From QWHO01 sp021404945 (GTDB taxonomy: Bacteria; Vulcanimicrobiota; Xenobia; Xenobiales; QWHO01): a stretch of 64,000 bases of DNA. The position numbers were made by a program, and so were the translations under genes. Positions 26,183 to 35,070 of this stretch are shown piece after piece. Numbering within the stretch: position 1 is the stretch's first letter; each line of letters begins with the position of its first letter. Where the stretch lies: assembly GCA_963169765.1 (NCBI GenBank), contig CAUJEN010000140.1:1-64000 (forward strand), given 5' to 3'. Under the pieces are notes generated by a model, which worked only from the letters and a program-made list of their open reading frames with translations, was not told the origin of the DNA and made no database searches.

Positions 26183-26758
26183 TCAGCTCCTCGAGGCCGG
26201 GAGCTTCAGGCCTTTCAGGCCCTCCTCGAGAAGCTTGACCGCCTCCGGGTCGCTCTTCAAATAATTCCCGGTCACCGTGCTCTTGCCCGGCAGCTCGAGA
26301 GCCCGCACTGCGTAGAACGTTTCGCCCACCGTCACAAAGATGAGCGTGCCTCCCACGTCGGTGCGGCGTACGGCGCTCAGCCCGTTGAAATCTGTCATCT
26401 CGAGCCTGGCCTTCTGTGACATCCCGTTCTGGGCCAGAAACTCCATCGGCTCCAGTTTCTTGGGATTGGGTTCGACCTTGACTGTCACCAGCAGGAGGTT
26501 TCCGTCGATCACACCCTCTGCCCCCTCGAGGATGTCGCCGGGGTTGTAAGCGGCAACCTTGCCCGGAGCATCGATGGCCCGCATGAAAACCACTTCGTCG
26601 GCTTGTTCCGGCGGGCCACCCTCGGCACGCACCAGCCAGTCGTTACCAACAGGAAAGGAATACCCATGCTTCGGGTGGGTGAAGACCTCCGGCTTTGGGC
26701 TCGAGCAGCCCGCCGTCAGCAGGGTTACCAGGAAAAGAACAACTTGTATGGATCGCAT
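26183..26758 (-). CDS. lipoprotein of unknown function
   Basis: 191 residues. Signal peptide with lipobox LLTAGC (Cys18), followed by a globular alpha/beta domain: GYSFPVGNDWLVRAEG... ending LEEGLKGLKLP. The pattern resembles PsbP/DcrB-like surface lipoproteins that begin with 'HPKHGYSFPVG.DW'. It precedes no obvious partner; the porin gene lies 41 bases upstream on the same strand, so they may be co-transcribed. Confidence 0.75.
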   Translation of the reverse strand: MRSIQVVLFLVTLLTAGCSSPKPEVFTHPKHGYSFPVGNDWLVRAEGGPPEQADEVVFMRAIDAPGKVAAYNPGDILEGAEGVIDGNLLLVTVKVEPNPKKLEPMEFLAQNGMSQKARLEMTDFNGLSAVRRTDVGGTLIFVTVGETFYAVRALELPGKSTVTGNYLKSDPEAVKLLEEGLKGLKLPASRS

Positions 26759-26799
26759 GCTTGCTGGTTCGTAGCTGCGACGGTTATCCCTAGGCTAAT

Positions 26800-28131
26800 T
26801 TAGAAGAGAAGCTGGTAGCGCAGGCGCCAGCCCTGGGTTCTGAAGGATGGCCCCTCGGTCTGTCGGTGGATCTCGTAGTTGAGCATGAGCCGATCATAGT
26901 TCTTGCGGTCGAGGTAGAAGTTCAGGCCCAGCACCCAGCGCTCGCGACTGTTCAAGGCGTTGTCCACCGCACTCAAGTTTGTCTGGCCATTGGCTGGATC
27001 AAGCCAGTCATAGCTTAATACGCCGTCGAACTGCTCGTTAAGTTGCACCACCGCAGTTGTGTAACCACCTGAGGCAGAAGTATCTGTTCCGGAGTAACGG
27101 TTGTAGCCCTGGCTGAAGAGCAGCTCTGCGTCCAGCTTGAAGGGCGGGTTGCGGTAGCGAGCCCCCACCCCCTGACGGCGCACCGGCAAGACCTGGGGAT
27201 TGGTGGGGGAGTCCGGGGCTGTGTTGTAGAGGCCGTAGTGCAGCGAGCCGAACAGGCCGAGGTGCTCGGTCAGGTGGTATTCCACTCGCCCCAGTACGTT
27301 GACGGCGGAAAAACCATTGAGCTGGTTGGCGCCCTGCCCGAGCACGAAAGCCACGTCGCCGGTCAGGTCGCCGCCGCTGTCCGAGCTGAGCATGAGCCCG
27401 ATGTCACGTCGATGGTAGAGGCAGTTGGTGGCATCGGAAAGCTCGATGGTGTTGGCGCTCCAGATCGCGCGCAGACCCTCGTAGCCGAAGGGAGTCTTGA
27501 ACTGCCCCACTGTCAGCAGGTTGGATTGGCCGATCGTTTGATAGTAGTAGGCGTCCTCTGCCTGGATGCCGCTCAGATCCTCGAAGGGCAGCTGGGCTCT
27601 AAAGCCATTGTTCTCCGAGAGAGGGAGAGTGACGTTCAGGCGGGCTCGGCGCAGAACCAGCTCGGTTTCGGCCGGGAAGGGAGCCAGCCGATTGGTGGCC
27701 GGGCGCAGACTGCTGCTCCGGCTGGAGCCGAGCCTTCCGTCCTGGTAGTCAACCTGGGCAAAGCCCCCGAAGGTCAGACGCTTGAGCAGCCTGAACCCGA
27801 TAGGAAAAAACATCCTGGCCTCGTCGGCGTCCAGATTCGGGGGCTGGTCGGGTTGCTCGAGGGCGTCGGACGGCTCCTCCTCAATCAGGATCGTGGGGCC
27901 CGGGGCTTCGGGCACCGGCGCCTGGTCCGGGGTTTCGTGGCCCGGAGTTTGGGGTACCGGCGCCTGGTTCGGGGCTTCGTGGCCCGGAGTTTGCGGCACC
28001 GGCGCCTGGTTCGGGGCTTCTGGGGCCGGGGGTTGGGCCATCGGCGCCTGGCCCCGGGCGGGCCCGATCAGCAGGGCCAGGATCAGGGAGATTACCACGA
28101 TCTTCACCCAGAGCAGCACAGGGCGCGCCAC
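26800..28131 (-). CDS. OprP/OprO-type outer-membrane porin
   Basis: 443 residues. A signal peptide (VVISLILALLIGPARG) is followed by a Pro-rich linker with three near-identical 14-residue repeats (APNQAPVPQTPGHE). From ~105 on the sequence has alternating beta strands and ends LRYQLLF, with a terminal Phe as for beta-barrel proteins. Markers: FGGFAQVDYQDGR, RRARLNVTL, GQFKTPFGYE, RRDIGLML. This family includes phosphate-selective porins; the substrate here is not determined. It is good evidence for an outer membrane. Confidence 0.88.
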   Translation of the reverse strand: MARPVLLWVKIVVISLILALLIGPARGQAPMAQPPAPEAPNQAPVPQTPGHEAPNQAPVPQTPGHETPDQAPVPEAPGPTILIEEEPSDALEQPDQPPNLDADEARMFFPIGFRLLKRLTFGGFAQVDYQDGRLGSSRSSSLRPATNRLAPFPAETELVLRRARLNVTLPLSENNGFRAQLPFEDLSGIQAEDAYYYQTIGQSNLLTVGQFKTPFGYEGLRAIWSANTIELSDATNCLYHRRDIGLMLSSDSGGDLTGDVAFVLGQGANQLNGFSAVNVLGRVEYHLTEHLGLFGSLHYGLYNTAPDSPTNPQVLPVRRQGVGARYRNPPFKLDAELLFSQGYNRYSGTDTSASGGYTTAVVQLNEQFDGVLSYDWLDPANGQTNLSAVDNALNSRERWVLGLNFYLDRKNYDRLMLNYEIHRQTEGPSFRTQGWRLRYQLLF

Positions 28132-28156
28132 TTTCGCGCCATCGCTGCACTTCCTG

Positions 28157-28720
28157 CTATCCGGGACCCGTCTTCCTGCCAGCGACGCACTCCTGGCCAG
28201 CCCAAAGGCCGACCCGCCGAAAGCCAGACTCGAATCCCAGGTCGGGCAGGGGAGCCGAGTCGTGCCATCCCAGCAGCCGAAAACCCTCCCCGGGCTCGCC
28301 TCGGGAGTCAGCCACCAGGCAGAGCCCCTTCAGCCAGTGGCGGTTTGCCGGCTCGTAAAGCAGGTCGGCGGCCAGGATGAGGTCACAGGGCTCAGGCTGC
28401 TCGCAGACGACGATCTCGAGACCATTGCGGGCTGCATTGTGGCGACAGGCCAGACGGGCGGCCGGGTCGATATCGCAGGCCAGCACCCGGGCCGCCCCCG
28501 CTCGGGCCGCGGCCAGGGCCACCACTCCCGAGCCTGCGCCCAGGTCGCAGACGGTCTTGCCTCGCACCAGCTCAGGATGAGCCAGCAGATGGGCTCCCAG
28601 CACCCGGCCAGCCGGCCAGCAGAACGCCCAGAAGAGCGGCTCGCGCAGGTAGGCACCGCGCTCTTCGGTGCTCAGCGGACGTTGAGGGGGCTCGGCCAGG
28701 TTGAGCACCAGTCCGGGCAT
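28157..28720 (-). CDS. class I SAM methyltransferase (ETFB-lysine methyltransferase-like)
   Basis: 187 residues from the ATG at 28720; a GTG at 28747 would add nine. Motif I VCDLGAGSGVVALAAA, acidic motif II LACDIDP and motif IV DLILAADLLYE define the fold. The pattern with ADLLYEP fits small protein-lysine methyltransferases of the METTL20/PrmA type. No partner is nearby. Confidence 0.8.
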   Translation of the reverse strand: MPGLVLNLAEPPQRPLSTEERGAYLREPLFWAFCWPAGRVLGAHLLAHPELVRGKTVCDLGAGSGVVALAAARAGAARVLACDIDPAARLACRHNAARNGLEIVVCEQPEPCDLILAADLLYEPANRHWLKGLCLVADSRGEPGEGFRLLGWHDSAPLPDLGFESGFRRVGLWAGQECVAGRKTGPG

Positions 28721-28747
28721 CACGACTCGTTCGCTCAGGGGTAGCAC

Positions 28748-29127
28748 CCGGGAAGGTTGGAGGGTACCGGGACGGATCCTTTCCTCTTTCTCTGCCCAGG
28801 TCGCCCGAGCAGCCGCGCTTGACCTGCGCGGGATTACGCCACGACCTGCCAGAGATCACGCACGCAGCAGGCCGTTCTCACGATCCCGAGGAGATCACGA
28901 CGAAAGCCCGTTCTCCGATCCACCCCACAGACGGATCATGATCCGCTCGCGAGGAGATCACGACGAAAGCCCGTTCTCCCGACCCGCCCCGCAGACGAAT
29001 CATGATCCGCTTGCGAGGAGATCACGACGAAAGCCCGTTCTCCGCCCGAGTGAGCGTGAGTAAGCTAGCGCGCGCTTTGCAGGCACGGCGGGGAGGAGCG
29101 GTCCGTCCGCCGGTTGAATCAGGCTCG
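28748..29127. repeat. 64-65-bp tandem repeat (intergenic)
   Basis: GAGGAGATCACGACGAAAGC followed by CCGTTCTCC occurs at 28886, 28951 and 29015, a 64-65-bp period, with a partial unit before. The 'between' parts also repeat (CACAGACGGATCATGATCCGCTC / CGCAGACGAATCATGATCCGCTT) and hold the palindrome CGGATCATGATCCG. It is not a CRISPR array because the spacer-like parts are alike. Nothing else is recognised in the interval. Confidence 0.85.
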
Positions 29128-29463
29128 GTGATCATCAAGGCTGGTTTCCTCTCCTCGATTCTGGTCTACGGACTGGTGGGCTGGGTTATCTCCAGCCAGG
29201 CCGCCGAGGCTTCCGGGTTGCCCGAGCAGACACGCCACAGCTTGAGTCTGGCGCTGGGAGCTGTTTTCGTCTTCCAGGCCTTGTTTGCGGCTCTCTTTTT
29301 GCCCCGTCTGATGCGCAATCGGCGCAACCTGCCCCTGGTGCAGATGGCCATCTACGAGGCTGGCGCCTTGATGGGACTGGTTCTCACCCTGCTCACGAAT
29401 GATCCCATCTACACCGCCTACTTCGGCGTGCCGGCCTTCGTCCTCATTCTGTTGACTCGCTAA
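29128..29463 (+). CDS. small four-helix membrane protein
   Basis: 111 residues if started at the GTG at 29128; GTG codons at 29050 and 29056 in the same frame are alternatives. Four hydrophobic segments are seen: FLSSILVYGLVGWVISS, LALGAVFVFQALFAALFL, MAIYEAGALMGLVLTLL and AYFGVPAFVLILL. No catalytic motif. Unrecognised; possibly a hydrophobic subunit of an envelope complex. The repeat array lies directly upstream. Confidence 0.6.
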   Translation: MIIKAGFLSSILVYGLVGWVISSQAAEASGLPEQTRHSLSLALGAVFVFQALFAALFLPRLMRNRRNLPLVQMAIYEAGALMGLVLTLLTNDPIYTAYFGVPAFVLILLTR

Positions 29464-29529
29464 GAGAAGCGCAGACGTCACGAGGATTTTTTGCACGCGC
29501 CCCGCCGCGACGGAGCGCGTGGCCGGCGA

Positions 29530-30306
29530 TCAGGCCGCTGGCACCGCCTCCACGGCCTGTTCGAGCAGCGTGCGCGGCCAGGCGCCGGGTCGGCTCTCCA
29601 TCACCTGCAAGCGCGAGCGCACCGACAGGTCGTTCTCGATCCACCAGCTGCCGAGGAAGACCCGGCTCTGATCGGGGGAGAAGCGCGCTCCGAAGCGCAT
29701 TTTCCCATCGGGAGGCAGCAGCGTTCTATCCTCTTGCGTCTGAAGATCGCGAACCGAGACCCCCCCCTCGTGGCAGTAGACCATCTGCCGGCCATCGGCT
29801 GAGAGGCTGAAGTCTTCGAAGCAACCCCGGGTCAGCTCGCCACCCTCCCCCGTGTCAGGATCAATGCGCAGCACTCCCTGATCGGTCAGCAGAGCCAGGC
29901 CCTCGGGCAAACGCTCCAGAGGGCCGCTCAGGGGGGCGGGAACCTCCACCTGCTGGGGACGGCCACCCGGCTTTTTCTGGCGGTACAGCTTCCCCTCGCT
30001 GGTATAGAAGAGCTCGCCCGACGGGCCGAGCAGGCAGTCCTCCATCTCGTCGCGGGTCCAGACGGTACCCAGCTGACCGGGGCGTTTCTCGATCAGCATG
30101 GAGTCCATACGAAAGATCGGGGTGGCTGCCGCTGACCAACCGGGCGAGCGCTCATCGGCACTCTGGTAGGTGGACAGGGGAACCAGAGACTCGAAGCGGT
30201 CCTGAGCCGCATCCTCCCCCTGGCGGTAGGTCGCCAGGTAGACGTCGCCGATCGGGTTGTAGGGGTGCTGCTGCAGGGTGACCAGGACCGGGTAGACTGT
30301 GGACAT
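29530..30306 (-). CDS. WD40/TolB-like beta-propeller protein
   Basis: 258 residues. Repeated blade-like segments are seen: GPSGELFYTSEGKLYRQ, DQGVLRIDPDTGEGGEL, FSLSADGRQMVYCHEGGVSV and ARFSPDQSRVFLGSW. The SADGRQMVY and FSPDQSRV turns are typical of TolB/WD40 folds. No signal peptide. Function unknown; five or so blades may be incomplete for a closed propeller. Confidence 0.65.
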   Translation of the reverse strand: MSTVYPVLVTLQQHPYNPIGDVYLATYRQGEDAAQDRFESLVPLSTYQSADERSPGWSAAATPIFRMDSMLIEKRPGQLGTVWTRDEMEDCLLGPSGELFYTSEGKLYRQKKPGGRPQQVEVPAPLSGPLERLPEGLALLTDQGVLRIDPDTGEGGELTRGCFEDFSLSADGRQMVYCHEGGVSVRDLQTQEDRTLLPPDGKMRFGARFSPDQSRVFLGSWWIENDLSVRSRLQVMESRPGAWPRTLLEQAVEAVPAA

Positions 30307-30443
30307 CGTTACCTCCGTTGCTTGGGATGCATCCAGCCTAGCCGGTGGCGGCCCGTTTCTCTGGTTCGTGGGTTGCCGGGATGTAAGCAGCTCTTGAAGA
30401 TTCTGTTGACTTTTTATGAACGCGGGAGCGGGAGACCCGCGGG

Positions 30444-30953
30444 CTACAAAGCGCCGCTGTCTTGCAGGCGCAAGAAGCGATTCAAGCTCGGGTTGGGCGT
30501 CCCCACCGCTCCTCCGCGCAGGTCTTGAGCCACATCAAGGTCTGCCTCCAGCACCCTCTGCGCATCCGGAGCCGCGCGGGCTCCGGTTCGGCCGACCGAG
30601 GTGATCCTGACCACGCCATAAGGTGCGACCGAGAAGGTCTGGTCCACGATCACGGTATAGCTCCCCACCACCGCGCCGGTGGAGTCGACCATATCCTCCG
30701 ACCAGCTGAACACGGTCTGGTCATCCCCTCCTCGCCTGGGGAAGTGGAGATCGGTGGACAGCTTGACCAGGGCATCCTCGAGGCCGGCTCGGGCCAGCCA
30801 GTAGGCCTGGCTGGCTCGCGCGGCGCTGGCGGCGGCCCGGCTGCGGGTTGCGCTGGTGCCGAGAAAGGCCATGCCCATGACGAAAAGCAAGAGCAGCAAG
30901 AGCAGCGAGAGCACCAGCACGAAGCCGCGTGTCAGGCTTACAGGCCGGGGCAC
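30444..30953 (-). CDS. PilX-like minor pilin
   Basis: 169 residues. Leader MPRPVSLTRGFVLVLSLLLL and 'ASQAYWLARAGLEDALVKL' match PilX N-terminal proteins (hydrophobic helix, then ARAGLE). It ends in the second pilin cluster and overlaps the stop of the preceding prepilin gene by 16 bases, so translation is probably coupled. Confidence 0.8.
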   Translation of the reverse strand: MPRPVSLTRGFVLVLSLLLLLLLFVMGMAFLGTSATRSRAAASAARASQAYWLARAGLEDALVKLSTDLHFPRRGGDDQTVFSWSEDMVDSTGAVVGSYTVIVDQTFSVAPYGVVRITSVGRTGARAAPDAQRVLEADLDVAQDLRGGAVGTPNPSLNRFLRLQDSGAL

Positions 30954-31474
30954 CAGGTCTCCAGGCGCAGGACCTGCACCACTCCGTTTTGATGATAGCT
31001 GGCTTCGATCTGCAGGCTCCCGCTGGGAAGAAACTCGGCTGACAGGCCGGCCACGTTGGTGGCCAGGGGGCCTGTCTCAGCGTCAGAGGGCGAGGTGGCC
31101 TGGCGCATCAGCTGGTTGCCCTGCAGGGAGTAGAGCACCGTCATGAGGCTTCCAGAGGGCTGAGGATTCCAGTTGGTCGGCAGGGGTGAAGGGAGGGTGC
31201 CGGGCAGGGCCGAGAATTGGGGGACGAAACGGCGGAACTGAACTTGCCCGGCCGGTCCCCCTCCCGGAGGGGGGTGACTGAAGCTTACGGCCAGGCGTGC
31301 CTCGGTAGCCATCTGCTCCAGGGCCTGCAAGAGGTTGCGGCCCGTCTGCTTGCCCTGATCCGCGCGAAGCACGCGGGCGTAGTCGCTGACCAGCACTGCC
31401 GCCACCCCCAGCAACATCAAGAGGACGGCGCCGGTCAAAAGGACCTCGATGATGCTCAGCCCGGCTCGTCTCAT
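30938..31474 (-). CDS. prepilin-type protein (PilW/GspJ-like)
   Basis: 178 residues from the ATG at 31474. Leader MRRAG/LSIIEVLLTGAVLLML has the prepilin site after Gly with Glu at +5. The long domain 'LLQALEQMATEARLAVSFSH' is typical of GspJ-type proteins. The ATG lies within ATGA of a frame that fits the preceding, broken pilin-like gene. Confidence 0.82.
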   Translation of the reverse strand: MRRAGLSIIEVLLTGAVLLMLLGVAAVLVSDYARVLRADQGKQTGRNLLQALEQMATEARLAVSFSHPPPGGGPAGQVQFRRFVPQFSALPGTLPSPLPTNWNPQPSGSLMTVLYSLQGNQLMRQATSPSDAETGPLATNVAGLSAEFLPSGSLQIEASYHQNGVVQVLRLETWCPGL

Positions 31475-31793
31475 GGACCCTCCAGCGAGATGGGGGGGTC
31501 TCGCCCCAGTAGTCTCGCCCCGCGTAGCGGGCTCGGACCCGGAGCTGGCAGGTGCCCCCGGTGTAGACCGGAGGATGCAGAGGAATCTGGACCAGGTTGG
31601 TAAGCGTGGCCTGGTCACCTACCCAGGTCTGGGTGAGGGTGCCGCTCCCCGTAGCCGGCTTGAGATACCATTGGAAGGTGACGTTGCGAGCGTGGTTTTC
31701 TGCTGCGGCTCGAGCTGCACACCTGGCGCAACGGGTCGGCGGCAAACTCCGCCGGGCCTTGCGGCCTGCGGCGCCGCACTCACCGGTGGGCAA
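31472..31793 (-). pseudogene. frameshifted pilin-cluster gene fragment
   Basis: On the minus strand the frame reads NVTFQWYLKPATGSG..., IPLHPPVYTGGTCQLRVRAR, YAGRDYWGET, a beta-sandwich (Ig-like or pilin C-terminal) pattern. At a run of seven C (31498-31492 on the minus strand) one added base would convert the end to ETPPISLEGP plus a stop overlapping the next ATG (ATGA). The N-terminal part upstream is unclear and may hold another shift; no prepilin leader was found before the glcF end. Either a truncated gene or an assembly indel. Confidence 0.45.
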
Positions 31794-31805
31794 CGCCTTC
31801 TCCCG

Positions 31806-33041
31806 TCATCGCCCTGTGGCCCTATAGGCCCGCGCCAGCAGCACCATCGGGTGCTCGGCCCGCACTCGCCCCCCTCGCAGCCTGAGCCCCTGGCGAATCT
31901 GCAGCAGGCAACCCGGGTTGGCCACTCCCACCACCTCGGCCCCGGTGGATTCGATGGCGTTCAGCTTGTCCTCGAGCAGCTCGCCGGCTGTTTCAGGGTG
32001 GGTCAGGTTGTAGATGCCAGCGCTACCGCAGCAGCGGTCGGCCCGGGGTAGCTCCACGAGCTCGGTTGCCAGGCCGCGCATGATCTCGCGGGGGGGCGCG
32101 GTCACGCCCTGGCCGTGAGCCAGGTGGCAGGCGTCGTGATAGGTAAAACGGCCGCTCAGGGGACGCTCGGGCCGTTGCCAGCCCAGCTCGACGAGCAGCT
32201 CATGCACGTCGCGCGCCTGGAGGCCCTGGCAATGGTGCTTCATGCAAGCGCCGCAGCCGGCCGAGTTGACGGCCACCAGCTCGCAACCCTGGAAGGCCTC
32301 CGTCAGTCGAGCGGCCAGCTTGCGGGCCGTGGGCAGCTGGCCCGAGTGGGCGTGCAGCGCTCCGCAGCAGCCCTGCGAGGGGGGCACCACCACGGTACAA
32401 CCGTTGCGCCGCAAGACCTCCACCGTGGCGAGGTTCTCCTCGACGAAGAGCACGTCCATCACGCAGCCAAGCAGCATGCCGACCCTTTTGCGCTCGCGGC
32501 CATAAGCGGGATGCTCGCCCACCAGAGTGTCATACGAGCTGTGAAAGGGCACCGGGGGCAGCATGCTCTCAGCCTCCTGCAGTCGCAGGGCCCGCAGCAA
32601 TCCGCTGAAGCGCACCGCCCGGGCCAGGCCGCTCTTCTGGTAGAGCCACAGCAGACGGGCCAGCACGCGCAGCCTTCCCGGCCCCTCGAACAGCTTGAAG
32701 GGCAGCTTCTGCCACCATGCCAGCCGGCGCCGGGCCAGCTGATCGCGCCCGGCCTCCAGCAACGATCCGTAATCGACCCCGGCCGGGCAGGCCGTAGTGC
32801 AGGCCAGACAACCGAGGCAGAAGTCGAGCTCTTCGGCCAGCACCGACGAGTCGAGCTGCATGTCTCCCTCCGAGACGGCCCGCATCAGGGCGATGCGCCC
32901 GCGCGGCGAGGACTGCTCGCGACCGGTCAGCTGGTAGGTGGGGCAGGCGGGCAGGCACATGCCGCAGCGCATGCAGTTGAGCAGCTCTTCCGGCGGGGGA
33001 GCGTCCTCGAAATGCCAGTTGCCTTCGGGCCGCAGGTTCAT
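31806..33041 (-). CDS. glcF: glycolate oxidase iron-sulfur subunit GlcF
   Basis: 411 residues. Two ferredoxin-type clusters, CMRCGMCLPACPTY and CLGCLACTTACPAG, lie near residues 22-90, followed by two CCG domains (GLLLGC-like MLLGCVMD..., GCCGALHAHSG, DACHLAHGQ, RCCGSAGIYN). The ATG overlaps the glcD stop (ATGA). It passes electrons from glycolate or lactate oxidation to the respiratory chain with GlcD. Confidence 0.93.
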   Translation of the reverse strand: MNLRPEGNWHFEDAPPPEELLNCMRCGMCLPACPTYQLTGREQSSPRGRIALMRAVSEGDMQLDSSVLAEELDFCLGCLACTTACPAGVDYGSLLEAGRDQLARRRLAWWQKLPFKLFEGPGRLRVLARLLWLYQKSGLARAVRFSGLLRALRLQEAESMLPPVPFHSSYDTLVGEHPAYGRERKRVGMLLGCVMDVLFVEENLATVEVLRRNGCTVVVPPSQGCCGALHAHSGQLPTARKLAARLTEAFQGCELVAVNSAGCGACMKHHCQGLQARDVHELLVELGWQRPERPLSGRFTYHDACHLAHGQGVTAPPREIMRGLATELVELPRADRCCGSAGIYNLTHPETAGELLEDKLNAIESTGAEVVGVANPGCLLQIRQGLRLRGGRVRAEHPMVLLARAYRATGR

Positions 33042-34444
33042 CGCGCCGCCTCGCAGCGGGGCCGCGAGCTGAACATCTTGCCCGGATTGAGCACCTGGCG
33101 CGGATCCATCGACTCGCGAAAGCGCCGCATGGTTTCGAGGCCATGGGGGCCTACCAGGCCCTCCATGAAGTCTTTCTTGAGCAGGCCCACCCCGTGCTCG
33201 CCGGTGATGGATCCGCCCAGCTCCACCGCTTTCTCGACGATGCGCCGGAAGGCGCGGTGCATGCGCTCCACCTCGTCCTGGTTGCGCTCGTCCATCAAGA
33301 TGGTGGGGTGCAGATTGCCGTCGCCGGCGTGCCCGAAGGTACCGATCATGAGGTCTTCCTCGCGGGCCACCCGCTGCACGAACTCCACCATCTCCACCAG
33401 CCGGCTGCGCGGCACGCTGACATCTTCGAGCACCGTGGTGGGGCGCAGGCGAGCCAGCGAGGGGAAGGCCAGGCGGCGGGCCGAGGCCAGCTGCAGGGCC
33501 TCGGCCGGGGTGGCCGCCACTTGCAGCGAGCGCGCCCCGTGCTTGCGGGCCAGCTCGGCCATGCGCTCGGCTTCCTCCTCCACCACCGCCGGATGGCCGT
33601 CGCTCTCCATCAGCAGCACCGCCTCGGCGTCGGTGGGCAGAGCGATGCTGGCCGCCTGCTCCACGCAGCGCAGGGTGACCTGGTCGAGAAACTCCAGCGT
33701 GGCCGGGATGATGCGGGCGGCGATGATGGCGGCCACGGTCTCGGCCGCCCCGGCCATGCGATCGTAGACCGCCAGCATGGTCTTCCGGGCCCTGGGCCTG
33801 GGCAGCAGGCGCACCAGGATCTTGGTGAACACGCCCAGCGTGCCCTCCGAGCCCACGAACAGCTGGCGCAGGTTGTAGCCGGCCACGTCCTTGGCGTTCT
33901 TGCCCCCGGTCCACATGACCTCACCGGTGGGCAGCACGACCTCCAGGCCCATCACGTAGTCGCGCGTGACACCGTACTTCAGGCCCCGCAGACCGCCCGC
34001 GTTCTCGGCCACGTTACCGCCCAGCGTGCACACCTTCATGCTGCCCGGGTCGGGGGGGTAGAACAGGTCCACCGCCTCCACGGCGGCGTGCAGGTTGGCC
34101 GTGATCACCCCCGGCTCGACGGTGGCGGTCAGGTTCTGCTGGTCGATCTCGAGCACCCGGTTCATGGGCAGGGTGCACAGCACGACGCAGTCGTCCACCG
34201 GCACCGCCCCGCCCGACAGACCCGTGCCCGAGCCGCGGGGCACCACCTTGAAGCCCAGATCGTTGGCCAGGCGCAGCACGCCGGCCACGTGGTCGGTGCC
34301 GTGAGCCATCACCACGGCGGCCGGCTGGTGGCGCATCAGGGCGGTGCCGTCGTAGGAGTAGGGCAGGCACTGGTCGGGATCGGTGATCAGGTTGGAGGGC
34401 CCCACCAGCTCGCGCAGGCGGTCGGTAACGGAGGAAGGGAGCAC
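33038..34444 (-). CDS. glcD: glycolate oxidase subunit GlcD (FAD-linked)
   Basis: 468 residues from the GTG at 34444 (VLPSSVTDRLREL...), which matches usual GlcD length; the frame stays open upstream over the divergent neighbour. FAD-binding PCMH motif (VVPRGSGTGLSGGAVPVDDCVVL, shown in part), PPDPGS, NVAENAGGLRGLKYG, and the C-terminal GTFGHAGDGNLHP and GEHGVGLLKK are seen. It oxidises glycolate or D-lactate. Operon with glcF. Separated by 73 bases from a divergent gene. Confidence 0.95.
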   Translation of the reverse strand: MLPSSVTDRLRELVGPSNLITDPDQCLPYSYDGTALMRHQPAAVVMAHGTDHVAGVLRLANDLGFKVVPRGSGTGLSGGAVPVDDCVVLCTLPMNRVLEIDQQNLTATVEPGVITANLHAAVEAVDLFYPPDPGSMKVCTLGGNVAENAGGLRGLKYGVTRDYVMGLEVVLPTGEVMWTGGKNAKDVAGYNLRQLFVGSEGTLGVFTKILVRLLPRPRARKTMLAVYDRMAGAAETVAAIIAARIIPATLEFLDQVTLRCVEQAASIALPTDAEAVLLMESDGHPAVVEEEAERMAELARKHGARSLQVAATPAEALQLASARRLAFPSLARLRPTTVLEDVSVPRSRLVEMVEFVQRVAREEDLMIGTFGHAGDGNLHPTILMDERNQDEVERMHRAFRRIVEKAVELGGSITGEHGVGLLKKDFMEGLVGPHGLETMRRFRESMDPRQVLNPGKMFSSRPRCEAAR

Positions 34445-34517
34445 GAGCCTGGCTTCGCTGCCGGGGGGATTCTCCTCTCGGCAAGGTCCCGCGGCGGATA
34501 TCAGCGAACCTCTCGGG

Positions 34518-35027
34518 GTGAGTCGCAGGGTGTTCATCTGGGGGGCGGTGCTGCTCTGCTCCGGGCTATCCATCGCGGCCAACTTTGGATTCGCGCGCGG
34601 CTACCTGGGCGCCATCGGCCTGGTGTTGCTCTTTCGATACTGGCCAGAAGCCTTCCATCACGGTTACGGGTGGGGATGCTACGCTCCTGTCCTCGGGTTG
34701 CTCCTGGTTTCGCAGTCGCTCGTGCCCCGGTTCCTGGAGGTCCGCGCGCAGGGGAAGGCCAGGACTTGTCAGGAGAATCTGGTGACTCTGGCTGAGGCCC
34801 TCCGAGCGCAGGCCGCCAAGAACGAGGGACGGTATCCCCTCAAGCTCGAGCAGCTTCCCCTGAAGAAGTTGCCGGTTTGTCCGTTAGAAGGGCCGGGTTA
34901 TCAAGAGCTTTCGGTCATGACCGAATATGGCTTCGTTCTCTGCTGCTCCGGAGAGCGGCACCGGATGCCCGAGCTGGAGCGATTTCCGGTGGTGATGAGC
35001 AGGTTCGCCCCTCGCCGTGAGCGGTGA
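34518..35027 (+). CDS. three-TM protein with a pseudopilin-like periplasmic domain
   Basis: 169 residues from a GTG at 34518. Hydrophobic segments VFIWGAVLLCSGLSIAANFG, YLGAIGLVLLFRYW and YAPVLGLLLVSQSLV lead to a soluble domain: KARTCQENLVTLAEALRAQA, AKNEGRYPLKLEQLP, a CPLEG turn, and a closing YGFVLCCSGERH. That block reads like the GspG/DUF1559-style C-terminal motif 'C..NL..l..Al..y...N.G.YP'. Its attachment to a polytopic membrane anchor is unusual. Function unknown. Confidence 0.65.
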   Translation: MSRRVFIWGAVLLCSGLSIAANFGFARGYLGAIGLVLLFRYWPEAFHHGYGWGCYAPVLGLLLVSQSLVPRFLEVRAQGKARTCQENLVTLAEALRAQAAKNEGRYPLKLEQLPLKKLPVCPLEGPGYQELSVMTEYGFVLCCSGERHRMPELERFPVVMSRFAPRRER

Positions 35028-35070
35028 CCGCATTGTTCTTCGATGAGCTGGCAGGTGAGGAAGTTCGACC

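Noticed and set aside
26800..28131. Specific assignment as a phosphate porin
   Set aside because: The barrel family fits but the phosphate-binding Lys/Arg ladder cannot be judged by eye.
28886..29050. Possible CRISPR array
   Set aside because: The ~29-base conserved blocks are separated by segments that are themselves nearly the same; this is a simple tandem repeat.
33143..34795. Long plus-strand open frame of ~550 codons
   Set aside because: It mirrors glcD in the opposite strand, is rich in His/Gln/Gly as shadow frames are, and has no domain.
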